This document shows positions 8,285-17,829 of a stretch of 64,000 nt of DNA, in pieces (within the stretch, counting starts at the first letter, position 1; each line of letters begins with the position of its first letter). The DNA comes from Chloroflexota bacterium (GTDB lineage: Bacteria; Chloroflexota; Anaerolineae; UBA4142; SHND01). The notes beneath the pieces are model-generated. The model saw only the letters and a list, made by a program, of their open reading frames with translations, searched no databases and had not been told where the DNA came from. The DNA is taken from assembly GCA_016209205.1 (NCBI GenBank), contig JACQWQ010000031.1, forward strand, positions 1-64,000. The letters are read 5' to 3'. Made by a program: the position numbers and the translations under genes.

Positions 8285-9595
8285 ATGTTAGATTTCCACA
8301 ACGATGAGCAAAGTCTAGAGTTGAGAGCAAAACTGGTGGCACAACTCGTTAAATCTGGCGATCTCAAGTCCCCCGCAGTGGAGCGGTCCTTTCTGAAAGT
8401 GCCAAGGGAGCTATTCGTTCCAAAAAACGGTGTTACAGAAGAGCTAACGACAATCTATCAAAATAACCCGCTGACTATAAAAACGGATGGGCGACTGGGC
8501 GAAGTGATTTCAACATCGTCACAACCGAGCGTTATGGCAAGTATGTTGCAACTCTTGGAGCCCTGTGAGGGCAAAAAGATCTTGGAAATTGGAACAGGCA
8601 CTGGTTACAACGCCGCTCTCCTTGCTAGTCTTGTAGGTTCTTCTGGGAAGGTTGTTAGTGTCGAACTTGATCCGGATTTGGCGGAGCTGGCAAGGAAGAA
8701 TCTTTGTACTTTAGGCCTGGACAATCGCACCTTGGTAATAACTGGAGACGGCTGGGAGGGTTACTCTGAGGAAGCGCCCTATGATGGCATCATTGTGACC
8801 GCACAATCAGATGACATAGCGCCTGCATGGTTTGAGCAGTTGACAGCGGATGGCCGACTGATCCTACCGATGTACTTGGCGCCTGAATTTCAATTTTCAA
8901 CTATTGTCGGATTCCGCCGCCAAGGAGTCCTGTTGAAATCGTTTAATTTAGTTCAGGGGCGGTTTATAGGATTGCGCGGGTATCATACTGTACATGGTCC
9001 AGAGATATCGCGCTATGGGATTCTAGTAAATCTAGGCGCCGCAACTGATGGCGAACACATAGTCCAAATTGAAAGTGCCTTACTCCCTGAGATAAATCTT
9101 GCGCGCAGAGCAGACTTGTTATCCTTGTGGCTTGCACCCGGGCTGATCGCGACCCTCTCAGAAAAGATTCCATCCTTCTTTGATTTTGCAAATTTTCTCC
9201 GCTTGAAGAAAAGCAAGGATGGGGTATGCAAAGTCATCGTTAATCCTCAACATGCAATACAGAATCTGGGGAGGACGCGGATACAAGGCGTCGGACTTGT
9301 TCATTTCGAAGGCGATCAACCCAGTCTATTGCTGTTGAGCTGGCCCACGTCTGCTCACGATGAAACGCGAGATTCGGTTATTCTCTACGGAGCCAATCCT
9401 AAAGTGCTCATGGTTCGGTTTGAAAATATCATTAAGGAATGGAAGGATTTGGGGTATGTAGGGTTAAAGGACCTGCGAGTGACGGCAAATCAAGGAAATT
9501 GGACGGGAGAACTCGGTCATGGCTCTTGGGTTCTACCGTTACGTAGCGCAACACTTGTTTTGGACTATGAAGTCCGCGTAGGTGATGCAGTATGA
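8285..9595 (+). CDS. Protein-L-isoaspartate O-methyltransferase-like enzyme (RiPP-associated PIMT type) with C-terminal extension
   Basis: VPRELFVP...QPSVMASMLQLLEPCEGKKILEIGTGTGYNAALLASLVGSSGKVVSVELDPDLAELARKNL. Confidence 0.85.
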   Translation: MLDFHNDEQSLELRAKLVAQLVKSGDLKSPAVERSFLKVPRELFVPKNGVTEELTTIYQNNPLTIKTDGRLGEVISTSSQPSVMASMLQLLEPCEGKKILEIGTGTGYNAALLASLVGSSGKVVSVELDPDLAELARKNLCTLGLDNRTLVITGDGWEGYSEEAPYDGIIVTAQSDDIAPAWFEQLTADGRLILPMYLAPEFQFSTIVGFRRQGVLLKSFNLVQGRFIGLRGYHTVHGPEISRYGILVNLGAATDGEHIVQIESALLPEINLARRADLLSLWLAPGLIATLSEKIPSFFDFANFLRLKKSKDGVCKVIVNPQHAIQNLGRTRIQGVGLVHFEGDQPSLLLLSWPTSAHDETRDSVILYGANPKVLMVRFENIIKEWKDLGYVGLKDLRVTANQGNWTGELGHGSWVLPLRSATLVLDYEVRVGDAV

Positions 9596-9643
9596 AGATT
9601 AGGAGAATTCCCTTATCCATCTCGTTTTCATTGGCGAAGGCGC

Positions 9644-10963
9644 ATGTCACACATTGCTAACTCGGGTAGGCGCACCTGGCAACCTATCGTTGATGCTTCT
9701 CAGCAAGCTCGTATATGTGAGATCGTTTATCGAGTTTGTCGTAACCTTCACGAAAAAGGGGCGGTTGACTCTATTCTAGCAAACGGGCTGGGAGTCGCGT
9801 TGGCTTTTGAACAGATGGACCGGTGCTTTCCTGGGGAGGGCTGGGGCAAGTTAGCGAGTGGCTGGATCGTGCGAGCAATGCATGAGGCGCTGCAGGATGG
9901 AACAGCTCTGAACTTTGGATTATTGGATGGTTTGGCTGGAATTGCATGGATTACACACTACGTTGCAGGCAAAGACCCCAAAGCCAAAAGAATTCTCGCA
10001 CGCTTGGATCAATTGCTCGCAAGATACACGGAAGCTCAAGTAAACAAGTGGAATCCCCTGGACGATGTGGTTCCAGTCTATGCATACGATCTCATTTCAG
10101 GTATTGCAGGGATTAGTCTTTATCTTTTAGAACGCAAAGACGAACGCAGCGTTTCCACATCATTGGTTCGTAGCTACGATTTTCTGACATCGGTTGTGAG
10201 CTCAATAGAGCGCAGGCAATCCAAGAACATTTATCCCCGACCTATCGTCGAGGACCCTCAAGCATCCAAGGCAGATAGAGAATCATGGAATTTAGGGCTT
10301 GCCCATGGCTTGCCTGGAGTGCTCGTAGCTCTAGCAAAGGCACTACAGATCGGATTTCAAATTCCTCAACTTGCCGGAAAAGTCTCGTTTCTTGCGCGAT
10401 GGTTGATATCAGTTGCTCAATCAGATGATTGGGGTATGATCTGGTCCGCCTACTATCCCCACTTGGCAAGCTTTTCACTCGAGCCCTATCGAACGGCTTG
10501 GTGTTATGGGAGCCCCGGTGTCGCTCGCGCCCTCTGGTTAGCTGGGCAAGCGCTTGGTGATTTAGAGATCAAACAATCTGCGATCCATGCTATAGATGCC
10601 TGTTGCCGCCGCCCCCGCGAAAGATGGCAAGTCACTACCGCAATGTTTTGCCACGGTCCAAGTGGAATTGTTGAGATTCTACTTCGATTTTATTATGATA
10701 CTGGCATAAAGAGATTTGCTGATTTCGCAAATCTCTTGGTTGGCGATATTTGCAACGAGTTTTCAATCGATCTTGTCTATGGTTTCCCCAACGGCCGTCT
10801 GTCCGAAGAAAAGCAAACACAAGAGCTGTTGGCTTCTGAAAACTCTTGGCAAGACAGTAGCGCAGCGTTTCTACTTCAAGGATCGGCAGGTATCGTATTG
10901 GTCTTGTTAGCTGCTTCACAGCAAGTCTATCCCGATTGGGATAGCATATTCGGGCTCTCTTGA
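9644..10963 (+). CDS. LanC-like lanthionine cyclase
   Basis: NLGLAHGLPGVLVAL; RTAWCYGSPGVARAL; AMFCHGPSGIVEIL (candidate Zn ligands Cys and Cys-His). Confidence 0.88.
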   Translation: MSHIANSGRRTWQPIVDASQQARICEIVYRVCRNLHEKGAVDSILANGLGVALAFEQMDRCFPGEGWGKLASGWIVRAMHEALQDGTALNFGLLDGLAGIAWITHYVAGKDPKAKRILARLDQLLARYTEAQVNKWNPLDDVVPVYAYDLISGIAGISLYLLERKDERSVSTSLVRSYDFLTSVVSSIERRQSKNIYPRPIVEDPQASKADRESWNLGLAHGLPGVLVALAKALQIGFQIPQLAGKVSFLARWLISVAQSDDWGMIWSAYYPHLASFSLEPYRTAWCYGSPGVARALWLAGQALGDLEIKQSAIHAIDACCRRPRERWQVTTAMFCHGPSGIVEILLRFYYDTGIKRFADFANLLVGDICNEFSIDLVYGFPNGRLSEEKQTQELLASENSWQDSSAAFLLQGSAGIVLVLLAASQQVYPDWDSIFGLS

Positions 10964-10975
10964 GGGAATGTCGCG

Positions 10976-11950
10976 ATGACGGTCACTATCGAGAGCTGTG
11001 GTCTAACGAAATTCTATCATGGCAAAGCAGTTGTGGATTCACTGGATTTGTCAGTTCGACAGGGTGAGGTCTTTGGTTTTCTTGGTCCTAATGGGTCTGG
11101 CAAGACAACGACAACCCGGATATTGACAACGGTTATTCGCCCGGACAGGGGGAGCGCACGTGTTTTGGGTTATGATGTGTGCAGTGCAAGCTTACCGGTT
11201 CGACGCAGTATCGGCGTCATTGCGCAGCGCGGCGGGGGACATTGGTTTCTGTCTGTGGAGGACAATGTCCATCTTTATTTTTTAGCGCAGGGCCTCACTT
11301 GGCGTGAAAGCGCACGCCGAACCTCTGAAGTTTTGGAAAAGTTTGATCTGGCTGAACATCGGCGCAAAAAGCTATCAGAGCTGTCCGGTGGTCTTTATCG
11401 CCGCATGCAGGTTGCCAGAGCATTGGGTATCCCCAAACCCGTCCTTTTTGCCGACGAACCCACCGTTGGACTGGATCCGAAAACACGTCGCGAGATCTGG
11501 CAATTTCTATTGAATGCCAAGCAGGCAGGAACGACCATCTTTCTTTGCACCCAATCCATGGAGGAGGCGCAGGCGATTAGCGACAGAGTCTGTTTCGTCA
11601 AAGCAGGACGCATTGTCATTTGCGAACAGACTGACGCGATTCGCAAAAAGTTTGGTAGGACCCGCGCGCGTCTGCGTTTTGGCTCGATGGGACCAGCGTC
11701 AGCACAATCTTTGGAATGCTCTCTAAAAATCTTCCAAGGCGTCTCTTACGTTCAAATGGACACCGATAGCGTCGCTCTTACCCTTCTGGGCGATGCCGAT
11801 GGCGCTCTAGCTGAAGTGTTGAATTTGCTTTATTCGCAAGGCATCTCCATCAAGGGACTGGAAGTAGAGGAACCGACACTCGAAGACGCTTATCTGTATT
11901 TAATGGAGGATCACGATGGTGCAGGCATGGATCGGCATATCCCTTTATGA
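10976..11950 (+). CDS. ABC transporter ATP-binding protein (DrrA/NodI-like)
   Basis: GFLGPNGSGKTTTTRIL Walker A; LSGGLYRRMQVARAL; VLFADEPTVGLDP. Confidence 0.93.
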   Translation: MTVTIESCGLTKFYHGKAVVDSLDLSVRQGEVFGFLGPNGSGKTTTTRILTTVIRPDRGSARVLGYDVCSASLPVRRSIGVIAQRGGGHWFLSVEDNVHLYFLAQGLTWRESARRTSEVLEKFDLAEHRRKKLSELSGGLYRRMQVARALGIPKPVLFADEPTVGLDPKTRREIWQFLLNAKQAGTTIFLCTQSMEEAQAISDRVCFVKAGRIVICEQTDAIRKKFGRTRARLRFGSMGPASAQSLECSLKIFQGVSYVQMDTDSVALTLLGDADGALAEVLNLLYSQGISIKGLEVEEPTLEDAYLYLMEDHDGAGMDRHIPL

Positions 11951-12680
11951 ACTTTACGTACAGTTCAAGCCGCAGGGCGTATTGGCTCTGTTGATCCTGG
12001 ACCCATTCATCTACTTGGTTCTCTTTATTCCTTCTCTGCAGCATGTAATCGGGGAGGTGACTTATGGCTCGCGAGTGGTGGACTATGCCGTATTTGCGCT
12101 GCCCGGTATATTAACGATGACCATGCTAACCGTCGCGCTCGCCGCGGGTTTCCCCCTGTACATGGCGAAGACCTCTGGAGAGATAGAGATGCTGTTCAGT
12201 TCTCCCTCCCCGCGCTGGATGCTCCTGGGAGCCAAAATGCAAACTCTGGTGGTCAGGATATTTATCGAGGGATTAGTAATCTTTGGATTGGGCTTGCTCC
12301 TCGTTTCTCTAAATTCGATTTCAGCTCTCAACGTTCTCTTGAGTTTGCTCTTGGCGACTGGATGTGGTGCCGTGTTCGGCTTGGTTGTTCTCTCACTCGC
12401 GGCGGTTGTCAAAAATGATCAAGTCTATAGTTTGATGATCAATCTGTTTTTCCTGCCGCTTGTATTCACTGCCCCCGTATTTTATCCAATCGAGCAGATG
12501 CCTGCTTGGCTCCAGATTTTCGCAAAATTGAATCCCTTGACTTTTGCAGTGGCGGCGATCAGGGGAACCTTCTTTGGCATCGCGTTGGAGGCGCAGTTGG
12601 TGAACTTGATAGGACTAGTGATTTTTCTTGTTGCAGCGATAATCTTTGCGCGTTGGGCTTTTCCAAAAGCAATCCAGTAA
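11916..12680 (+). CDS. ABC-2 type transporter permease
   Basis: multiple TM helices; overlaps the ATPase gene by 35 nt; ...LPGILTMTMLTVALAAGFPLYMAKTSGEIEMLFSSPSPRWMLLGAKM. Confidence 0.88.
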   Translation: MVQAWIGISLYELYVQFKPQGVLALLILDPFIYLVLFIPSLQHVIGEVTYGSRVVDYAVFALPGILTMTMLTVALAAGFPLYMAKTSGEIEMLFSSPSPRWMLLGAKMQTLVVRIFIEGLVIFGLGLLLVSLNSISALNVLLSLLLATGCGAVFGLVVLSLAAVVKNDQVYSLMINLFFLPLVFTAPVFYPIEQMPAWLQIFAKLNPLTFAVAAIRGTFFGIALEAQLVNLIGLVIFLVAAIIFARWAFPKAIQ

Positions 12681-12684
12681 TTAT

Positions 12685-13491
12685 ATGCCTCAACCAATGA
12701 GCAGTGATTCACATAGCCATGCTCTCTCAAGGGAGTGCTCGGGATATTGGTGGAAGGACTATTTTGATGCACCCACCATTGCGCTGTACCGAGAATTATT
12801 GCCTTCTGCTTTGGCAGAACTAGAGGCGCAAACTATCCGTGATATTCTCCAATTGCCTGTCGGCGCCAGGGTTCTTGACGTCTGTTGCGGATACGGAAGA
12901 CATTTGATTCCCTTGGTTCGAAAGGGCTATTGCATGACTGGTGTTGATATTTCATCCATCGCGCTACAGGAAACCAAGTGGCTAGCGCAAAATGAGGGGT
13001 TCAAGATCAATCTCGCTCGGGCAGATATGCGAGCGCTACCTTGCGTGTCGTACTATGATGCTGCTATTTTGATGTTTAATTCCTTTGGGATCTTTGACGA
13101 GTGTGACAACAAGATTTGTTTGCTTTCGATTCACCGCGCGCTCAAATCTGGCGGTATATTCCTGCTCGAAACCCCCAATCGTTCTTATGTTGAAGCATTA
13201 TACGATAACGATGTTCGACATGAAGTTTTCGAGGGTCATGAGTTGGAGATGCATGTCTTTACTCGTCTGGACCATAGCACGAATTTCCTTCGTCAGGAGA
13301 TTCGATGGCGCAATGGCTTTGGTGAGTACTCTAAATCTCATGCATTTAGAATGTACACAATGTCAGAAATAGAACAACTGCTTCTTGAGTGCGGGTTTAA
13401 TTCCCTTCGCTTTTATGCTGGTTTGCTTGGGGAGCAGGACGAGAAACCCGACTCTAAGATTGTTGTCAGAGGCATTGTATCGCCTCATTGA
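12685..13491 (+). CDS. Class I SAM-dependent methyltransferase
   Basis: VGARVLDVCCGYGRHLIPLVRKGYCMTGVDIS...ALKSGGIFLLETPN. Confidence 0.85.
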   Translation: MPQPMSSDSHSHALSRECSGYWWKDYFDAPTIALYRELLPSALAELEAQTIRDILQLPVGARVLDVCCGYGRHLIPLVRKGYCMTGVDISSIALQETKWLAQNEGFKINLARADMRALPCVSYYDAAILMFNSFGIFDECDNKICLLSIHRALKSGGIFLLETPNRSYVEALYDNDVRHEVFEGHELEMHVFTRLDHSTNFLRQEIRWRNGFGEYSKSHAFRMYTMSEIEQLLLECGFNSLRFYAGLLGEQDEKPDSKIVVRGIVSPH

Positions 13492-13527
13492 GATCCTCTT
13501 GCTCCTGAGTTCTATCCGGCTGCAATT

Positions 13528-13680
13528 CTAAATATCGTCATCCATTCCTTTCATCCACGTTCCCCCATTCTCGCCTATCCTGCCCAATTCCGACATTGTC
13601 TTTTCAATCTCTTCAGGACATTCTCCCGTCCCCGGTTGTCCCGCCATCTCGTCAAATTCAGGACCCATACCCTCTTGCGC
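13528..13680 (-). pseudogene. Degenerate fragment of an fmdB-like gene (3' part)
   Basis: minus strand reads AQEGMGPEFDEMAGQPGTGECPEEIEKTMSELGRIGENGGTWMKGMDDDI*, parallel to GEEMGPEFDEMVGRLESGESPEEIEKTMPEMGGMGEDGGMGMGGM of the 2108-2530 gene. Confidence 0.85.
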
Positions 13681-13705
13681 GAAGGCTATTTAAGGCGCCA
13701 ACTGA

Positions 13706-14782
13706 TTATGGATTCGTATTGACGGTGGGGACGACGCCCGGACCCGGCAATACAATCGTCGGCGTCGTGCCTTCGGGCGTAAAGATAATCTTGTCCGTCG
13801 CTTTCAACGCGCTGGCATTCGCCGCCGCGATTTGCAATTGCAAATACGCGGGATATTGCGCGTACAACGCGGCGAGCGCCAGATTTTGCGCGAGGTCGGC
13901 TTTGGCTTTTTCGGCGGCGGCGATCGCTTTGGCGCGATTGATTTCCAAATCTTTTTGCGCGGCAAGCAAGTCATTCGCTTTTTGCGTTTCGATAACCGCT
14001 TTTTGCGCGGCGAGTTTATCCCGTTCCAACTGCGCCAAAACGGTTTGCTGTTTTGCCTCTTCTTGAATGCGCGCTTGCGCGACCGCGACTTCCCCGCGCT
14101 GTTTCGCCTGTTCGGCTAACGCTTGCGCTTCGGCGCGCAGTTTGTCCTGATTTGCTTTTTCGGTTTCGAGACGACTTTTGGTGATCGCGTCGAGCAGCGC
14201 CTGCACCTCTGCGCCCAAAATGATATTGGGCACGGTTACGTTCGCGATTTGCAGACCATAATTTTGCGCGAGGCGGGAGAGTTCGTCGTCAATGCAGTTG
14301 CGCAATTCATCGCGCGCCGAGCCGATGACATTGTTTTCAAACGTGCGCTGTCCGACGCACACTTTCATGGACTGGCGCGCCAACGCTTCCACACGTCCTT
14401 TGGTGGCAGTGTCATTCAGATAAATATCGGAATAGGACGCCCAATTGTTGCGCATGAGATCGGCTTGCACAATCGTGGGACGAAAAATATCGCCGTTGAC
14501 GATCACGCCGACGCGTTGCTTGTCGCTCGTGATAATTTCATCGTCTTGGACGGAAAAGGGGATCGCGGTTTGCCCGACAAGCTTGAGCTCCACATACAAG
14601 CCCACATCCGTATACAAACCCGGGCCCACGATGGCGGCGATTTGCCCGTTGCGAAATTGCACGCCCACCTGGTTTTGTTCGACGGGCACCAAAAAGTAGA
14701 CAAAGCGGCTGGCGAAAAACGCGAGCGTGCCCAACACGATGAGCACAATAATGAGGATACCAATAATTCGCGGTATGTGCAT
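13706..14782 (-). CDS. SPFH/Band 7 (prohibitin-like) membrane protein
   Basis: MHIPRIIGILIIVLIVLGTLAFFASRFVYFLVPVEQNQVGVQFRNGQIAAIVGPGLYTDVG...; long coiled coil of AEAQALAEQAKQRGEVAVAQARIQ. Confidence 0.82.
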   Translation of the reverse strand: MHIPRIIGILIIVLIVLGTLAFFASRFVYFLVPVEQNQVGVQFRNGQIAAIVGPGLYTDVGLYVELKLVGQTAIPFSVQDDEIITSDKQRVGVIVNGDIFRPTIVQADLMRNNWASYSDIYLNDTATKGRVEALARQSMKVCVGQRTFENNVIGSARDELRNCIDDELSRLAQNYGLQIANVTVPNIILGAEVQALLDAITKSRLETEKANQDKLRAEAQALAEQAKQRGEVAVAQARIQEEAKQQTVLAQLERDKLAAQKAVIETQKANDLLAAQKDLEINRAKAIAAAEKAKADLAQNLALAALYAQYPAYLQLQIAAANASALKATDKIIFTPEGTTPTIVLPGPGVVPTVNTNP

Positions 14783-15084
14783 TGGAAAGCGCTCCTTCCC
14801 ACGCTTCAAGACATCAAGGGCTTTTTGGGCGTCATTGGCGCCGGGGCGTTCGTCCGGGTCGCGTGACGGTCTCCTACCCGATGGAAATTGTCTCACGGTT
14901 TACCTCTCTGTGGTGCGATGAGATGGGACAATTATATGCAGGGCGTTTGTTTGACGCAATATATTATCTTGAGCGGAATGGCGCGGTGAAGCCCAAGACC
15001 CCAAGTGTTTTTGTCGCGTCGCACGACACGATGCGCCTTTACGCGGCAAAACACTTGGGGTCTTTGATGTCCCGCGGCTTTGGC

Positions 15085-16065
15085 TTAATCCATTGCAATT
15101 TGCAAGCGCGGTTCCGGTTCTTGATCTGGAACGGGTGAGGGTTTGGGCTGTGGGCGTGTATTGAAAAAAGTGATAATGGCAACGCCCGCAATAATGATCG
15201 CCGAGGCAGCCAATGTCGGAAGTGTGATTTGTTCGCCGTTGAGCGCCCAACCCAAAAAGACGGCGACGACCGGATTGACATACGCGTAGGTCGAAATTTT
15301 GGCGGGGGTGCTGGCTTGCAGCAAGAACACGTACGCCGAAAAGGCGACCAACGAACCAATAACGATGAGATACGCGAGCGCGGTCCAAGAGAACGACGAA
15401 ACGTGCGCGAATGTAAAGCCGTTGAACTCGCCGAGCACGAACGCCATTGCCACGAGAAAGACGCCGCCGGTCAGCATTTCCATCGCGGTCAACAGGAGCG
15501 GATTGTCGGGAATATCGGCGTGACGTGAATAAATGGAACCGAATGACCACGCCAAACTCGCCAACAGTGTAATCGCGACGCCAGTATAGTTGAGCGGGCG
15601 ATCCAGTCCCAACGCCGCGGGTCCGATCAACAAAACCATTCCCGCGAAACCCAGTGCAATGCCCAAGAACACCTTTCCCTGCGGTCTGGTCCCGCCCGGT
15701 CTCAGCCAATCCATCAAGACCATCCACAACGGCACGATGGCGATCATCAACGACGCGAGTCCGGACGGGATCATCGTTTCTGCCCACGAGACACTGCCAT
15801 TGCCCAAGCCCAGCAGTAAAATGCCGACGACCAACGCGGAGCGCCAATGAATCAATTTGGGCGTGGGCACGCCGCGCCAGCGCAGAAATGCAAACAGGAT
15901 TGCGCCGGAAACCAGAAAACGTACGGCTGCCATAACGTGCGGCGGAATAGTTTGCACGGCAAAGGAAATACCGAGATAGGTCGAGCCCCAAATCAAATAG
16001 ATCGCGGCGAACGCGGCAATGACCAACCCACGCGGCGCGGTCTGGTTATTCATCCTGTTCCTCAC
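15085..16065 (-). CDS. EamA/DMT-family transporter
   Basis: IWGSTYLGISFAVQTIPPHVMAAVRFLVSGAILFAFLRWRG; 10-TM pattern. Confidence 0.9.
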   Translation of the reverse strand: MRNRMNNQTAPRGLVIAAFAAIYLIWGSTYLGISFAVQTIPPHVMAAVRFLVSGAILFAFLRWRGVPTPKLIHWRSALVVGILLLGLGNGSVSWAETMIPSGLASLMIAIVPLWMVLMDWLRPGGTRPQGKVFLGIALGFAGMVLLIGPAALGLDRPLNYTGVAITLLASLAWSFGSIYSRHADIPDNPLLLTAMEMLTGGVFLVAMAFVLGEFNGFTFAHVSSFSWTALAYLIVIGSLVAFSAYVFLLQASTPAKISTYAYVNPVVAVFLGWALNGEQITLPTLAASAIIIAGVAIITFFNTRPQPKPSPVPDQEPEPRLQIAMD

Positions 16066-16522
16066 TCAATCTGTCCAACGGCAAACACGCGGTCTCTTTC
16101 AGCGTATTGAAAACGATGGTCGTCCGCGTCGAACGCACGCTCTTGATTTTGCCAATTTTCTCGCGCAAGAGATTGCCCAATGCCTCGGTATCCTTGACGC
16201 GCACTTTGACCAGATAACAGTCTTCGCCGGCGATGTGGTGTACTTCCAAAACTTGAGGGATTTTGGCAAGCATGTTGCCGGTCTTGGTGTCGCCGGGGCG
16301 ATCCTCCGCGCGCACGTAAATGAATGCCAGTTGCCCCACCCCGACTTGTTTGGGATTAAGACGCGTTTCGTACGTTTGGATAATGCCCGCCGCTTCCATT
16401 TTGCGGATGCGCTCGAACACCGCGGTCTTGGTCAGCCCGACGCGCTCTGCCAGGACGGTGTTGGCAAGATGGGCATTTTGCTGAATAATTTCCAACAATT
16501 TCGCATCTATCTTGTCTATCAT
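16046..16522 (-). CDS. Lrp/AsnC-family transcriptional regulator
   Basis: IDKIDAKLLEIIQQNAHLANTVLAERVGLTKTAVFERIRKMEAAGIIQTYETRLNPKQVG; RAM-like C-terminus; overlaps the transporter gene. Confidence 0.92.
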   Translation of the reverse strand: MIDKIDAKLLEIIQQNAHLANTVLAERVGLTKTAVFERIRKMEAAGIIQTYETRLNPKQVGVGQLAFIYVRAEDRPGDTKTGNMLAKIPQVLEVHHIAGEDCYLVKVRVKDTEALGNLLREKIGKIKSVRSTRTTIVFNTLKETACLPLDRLSEEQDE

Positions 16523-16587
16523 TCTACGATTCTCCCTTTTTGCTGAACGATGGTCATTATAGCCGGAACGCGCGTTTTAGCCAAATA

Positions 16588-16650
16588 CCTCACCCCCGAC
16601 CCCTCTCCTACAAGGAGAGGGGAGCGCGTAGTAACGAATTCATTCGTTCC
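16588..16650. repeat. Composite intergenic repeat: cctcacccccgacccctctcctacaaggagaggggag hairpin plus gtagtaacgaattcattcgtt palindrome
   Basis: cccctctcc-tacaa-ggagagggg pairing; second half matches the 4700-region repeat. Confidence 0.8.
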
Positions 16651-16693
16651 CACCAAAAAAACAACGGCGGGAGATTTGATCTCCCGCCGATTG

Positions 16694-17614
16694 CTATGCC
16701 GTCGCGGCTGCCGCTTTACGCGGTTTCGTGCGTTTGCGTCTGGGTTTCGCGTCAGTCGCGGCGCGTGGTCCCAATTCGGGAATGTACGGCTGCGGCGACG
16801 TATAGAGTTGAATCCGTTCGTTCGCGAGTTCCACGTATTCGGGCGAGATTTCGTAGCCGATGTAATGCCGCTGCGTCAAACGCGCCGCTATCGCCGTCGA
16901 GCCGCTGCCCATGAACGGATCGAGCACGATGTCGTCCACATTGGTATAGAGCAAAATCAGACGCAAGGGCAAGTCGAGGGGAAACGGCGCAGGATGGGCG
17001 ACGCCTTTGGTTTTATGTTGCACCTTTTTGCTTTGTGTACCGAAACGCCAAATGCTGCGCGCGGTGTCGCGAATCGCTTTTTTCGCAATGCCGTTCTTGT
17101 GCCAGATGCTGCGCGTCCAATCCACAAATTCCTGATTCGTAATGCCGGTGCGTTTGCCGCGCGTCCACGGTTCTTCCAAACGCATCGTCTCTTTGGAAAA
17201 GACCATGATGTATTCGTGCGTGTCGCGCAGCGTTGGGTTCGACGCACGCGCGAAACTGCCCCACGCGGTCGAGACGCCTGCCGTCGCAGATTTGTCCCAC
17301 AAAATTTCACCGCGCATCAACAACTTTAATTCAAGGCACTGTTGAATAATAAACGAATGCAGAGGAATGTACGGATTGCGTCCGGTGTTGGCGACGTTGA
17401 TGGCGAGACGTCCGCCGGGGACGAGCACACGTTGACACTCGCGCCACACCATCATCAAAAATTCGAGGTAGCGTTCGAGCGGCTCACGGTCCTCATAGTA
17501 ATTGTATTTTTTGCCGACGTTGTAGGGCGGCGAAGTCACGACGAGTTGCACGGAATTGTCGTCCAGTTCCTCCATGAAACGACAATCCGAATTGTAGATT
17601 CGGTCGAATTCCAT
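16694..17614 (-). CDS. Site-specific DNA methyltransferase (N4-cytosine/N6-adenine)
   Basis: VVTSPPYNVGKKYNYYEDR (motif IV) followed by VLDPFMGSGSTAIAA (motif I), beta-class motif order. Confidence 0.9.
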   Translation of the reverse strand: MEFDRIYNSDCRFMEELDDNSVQLVVTSPPYNVGKKYNYYEDREPLERYLEFLMMVWRECQRVLVPGGRLAINVANTGRNPYIPLHSFIIQQCLELKLLMRGEILWDKSATAGVSTAWGSFARASNPTLRDTHEYIMVFSKETMRLEEPWTRGKRTGITNQEFVDWTRSIWHKNGIAKKAIRDTARSIWRFGTQSKKVQHKTKGVAHPAPFPLDLPLRLILLYTNVDDIVLDPFMGSGSTAIAARLTQRHYIGYEISPEYVELANERIQLYTSPQPYIPELGPRAATDAKPRRKRTKPRKAAAATA

Positions 17615-17633
17615 TGTGCGGTGGTCACACGTT

Positions 17634-17727
17634 GTCACGCATGGCGCGCCAGTTGGGCAGTGTGCGTGACGACGTGTGAGGTCGCACATCGTCACGCCTA
17701 GCGCGCAATTTAGGCAGTGTGCGTGGC
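17634..17727. repeat. Imperfect direct repeat, about 37 bp, period 57 bp
   Basis: gtcacgcatggcgcgccagttgggcagtgtgcgtgac versus gtcacgcctagcgcgcaatttaggcagtgtgcgtggc. Confidence 0.85.
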
Positions 17728-17829
17728 AATGAGCGAGGGCGTCATCCCGAGCAAACCGCGCGTCGCGTGCAATGTGGGGTACACGCGGCGGCGCTGTTTT
17801 GCTTGGTGTGACAATGGAAATAGGATGGG

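Noticed and set aside
12880-12930. ggttcg-type T-loop look-alike considered as tRNA
   Set aside because: Lies inside the SAM methyltransferase coding sequence and no cloverleaf arms could be built.
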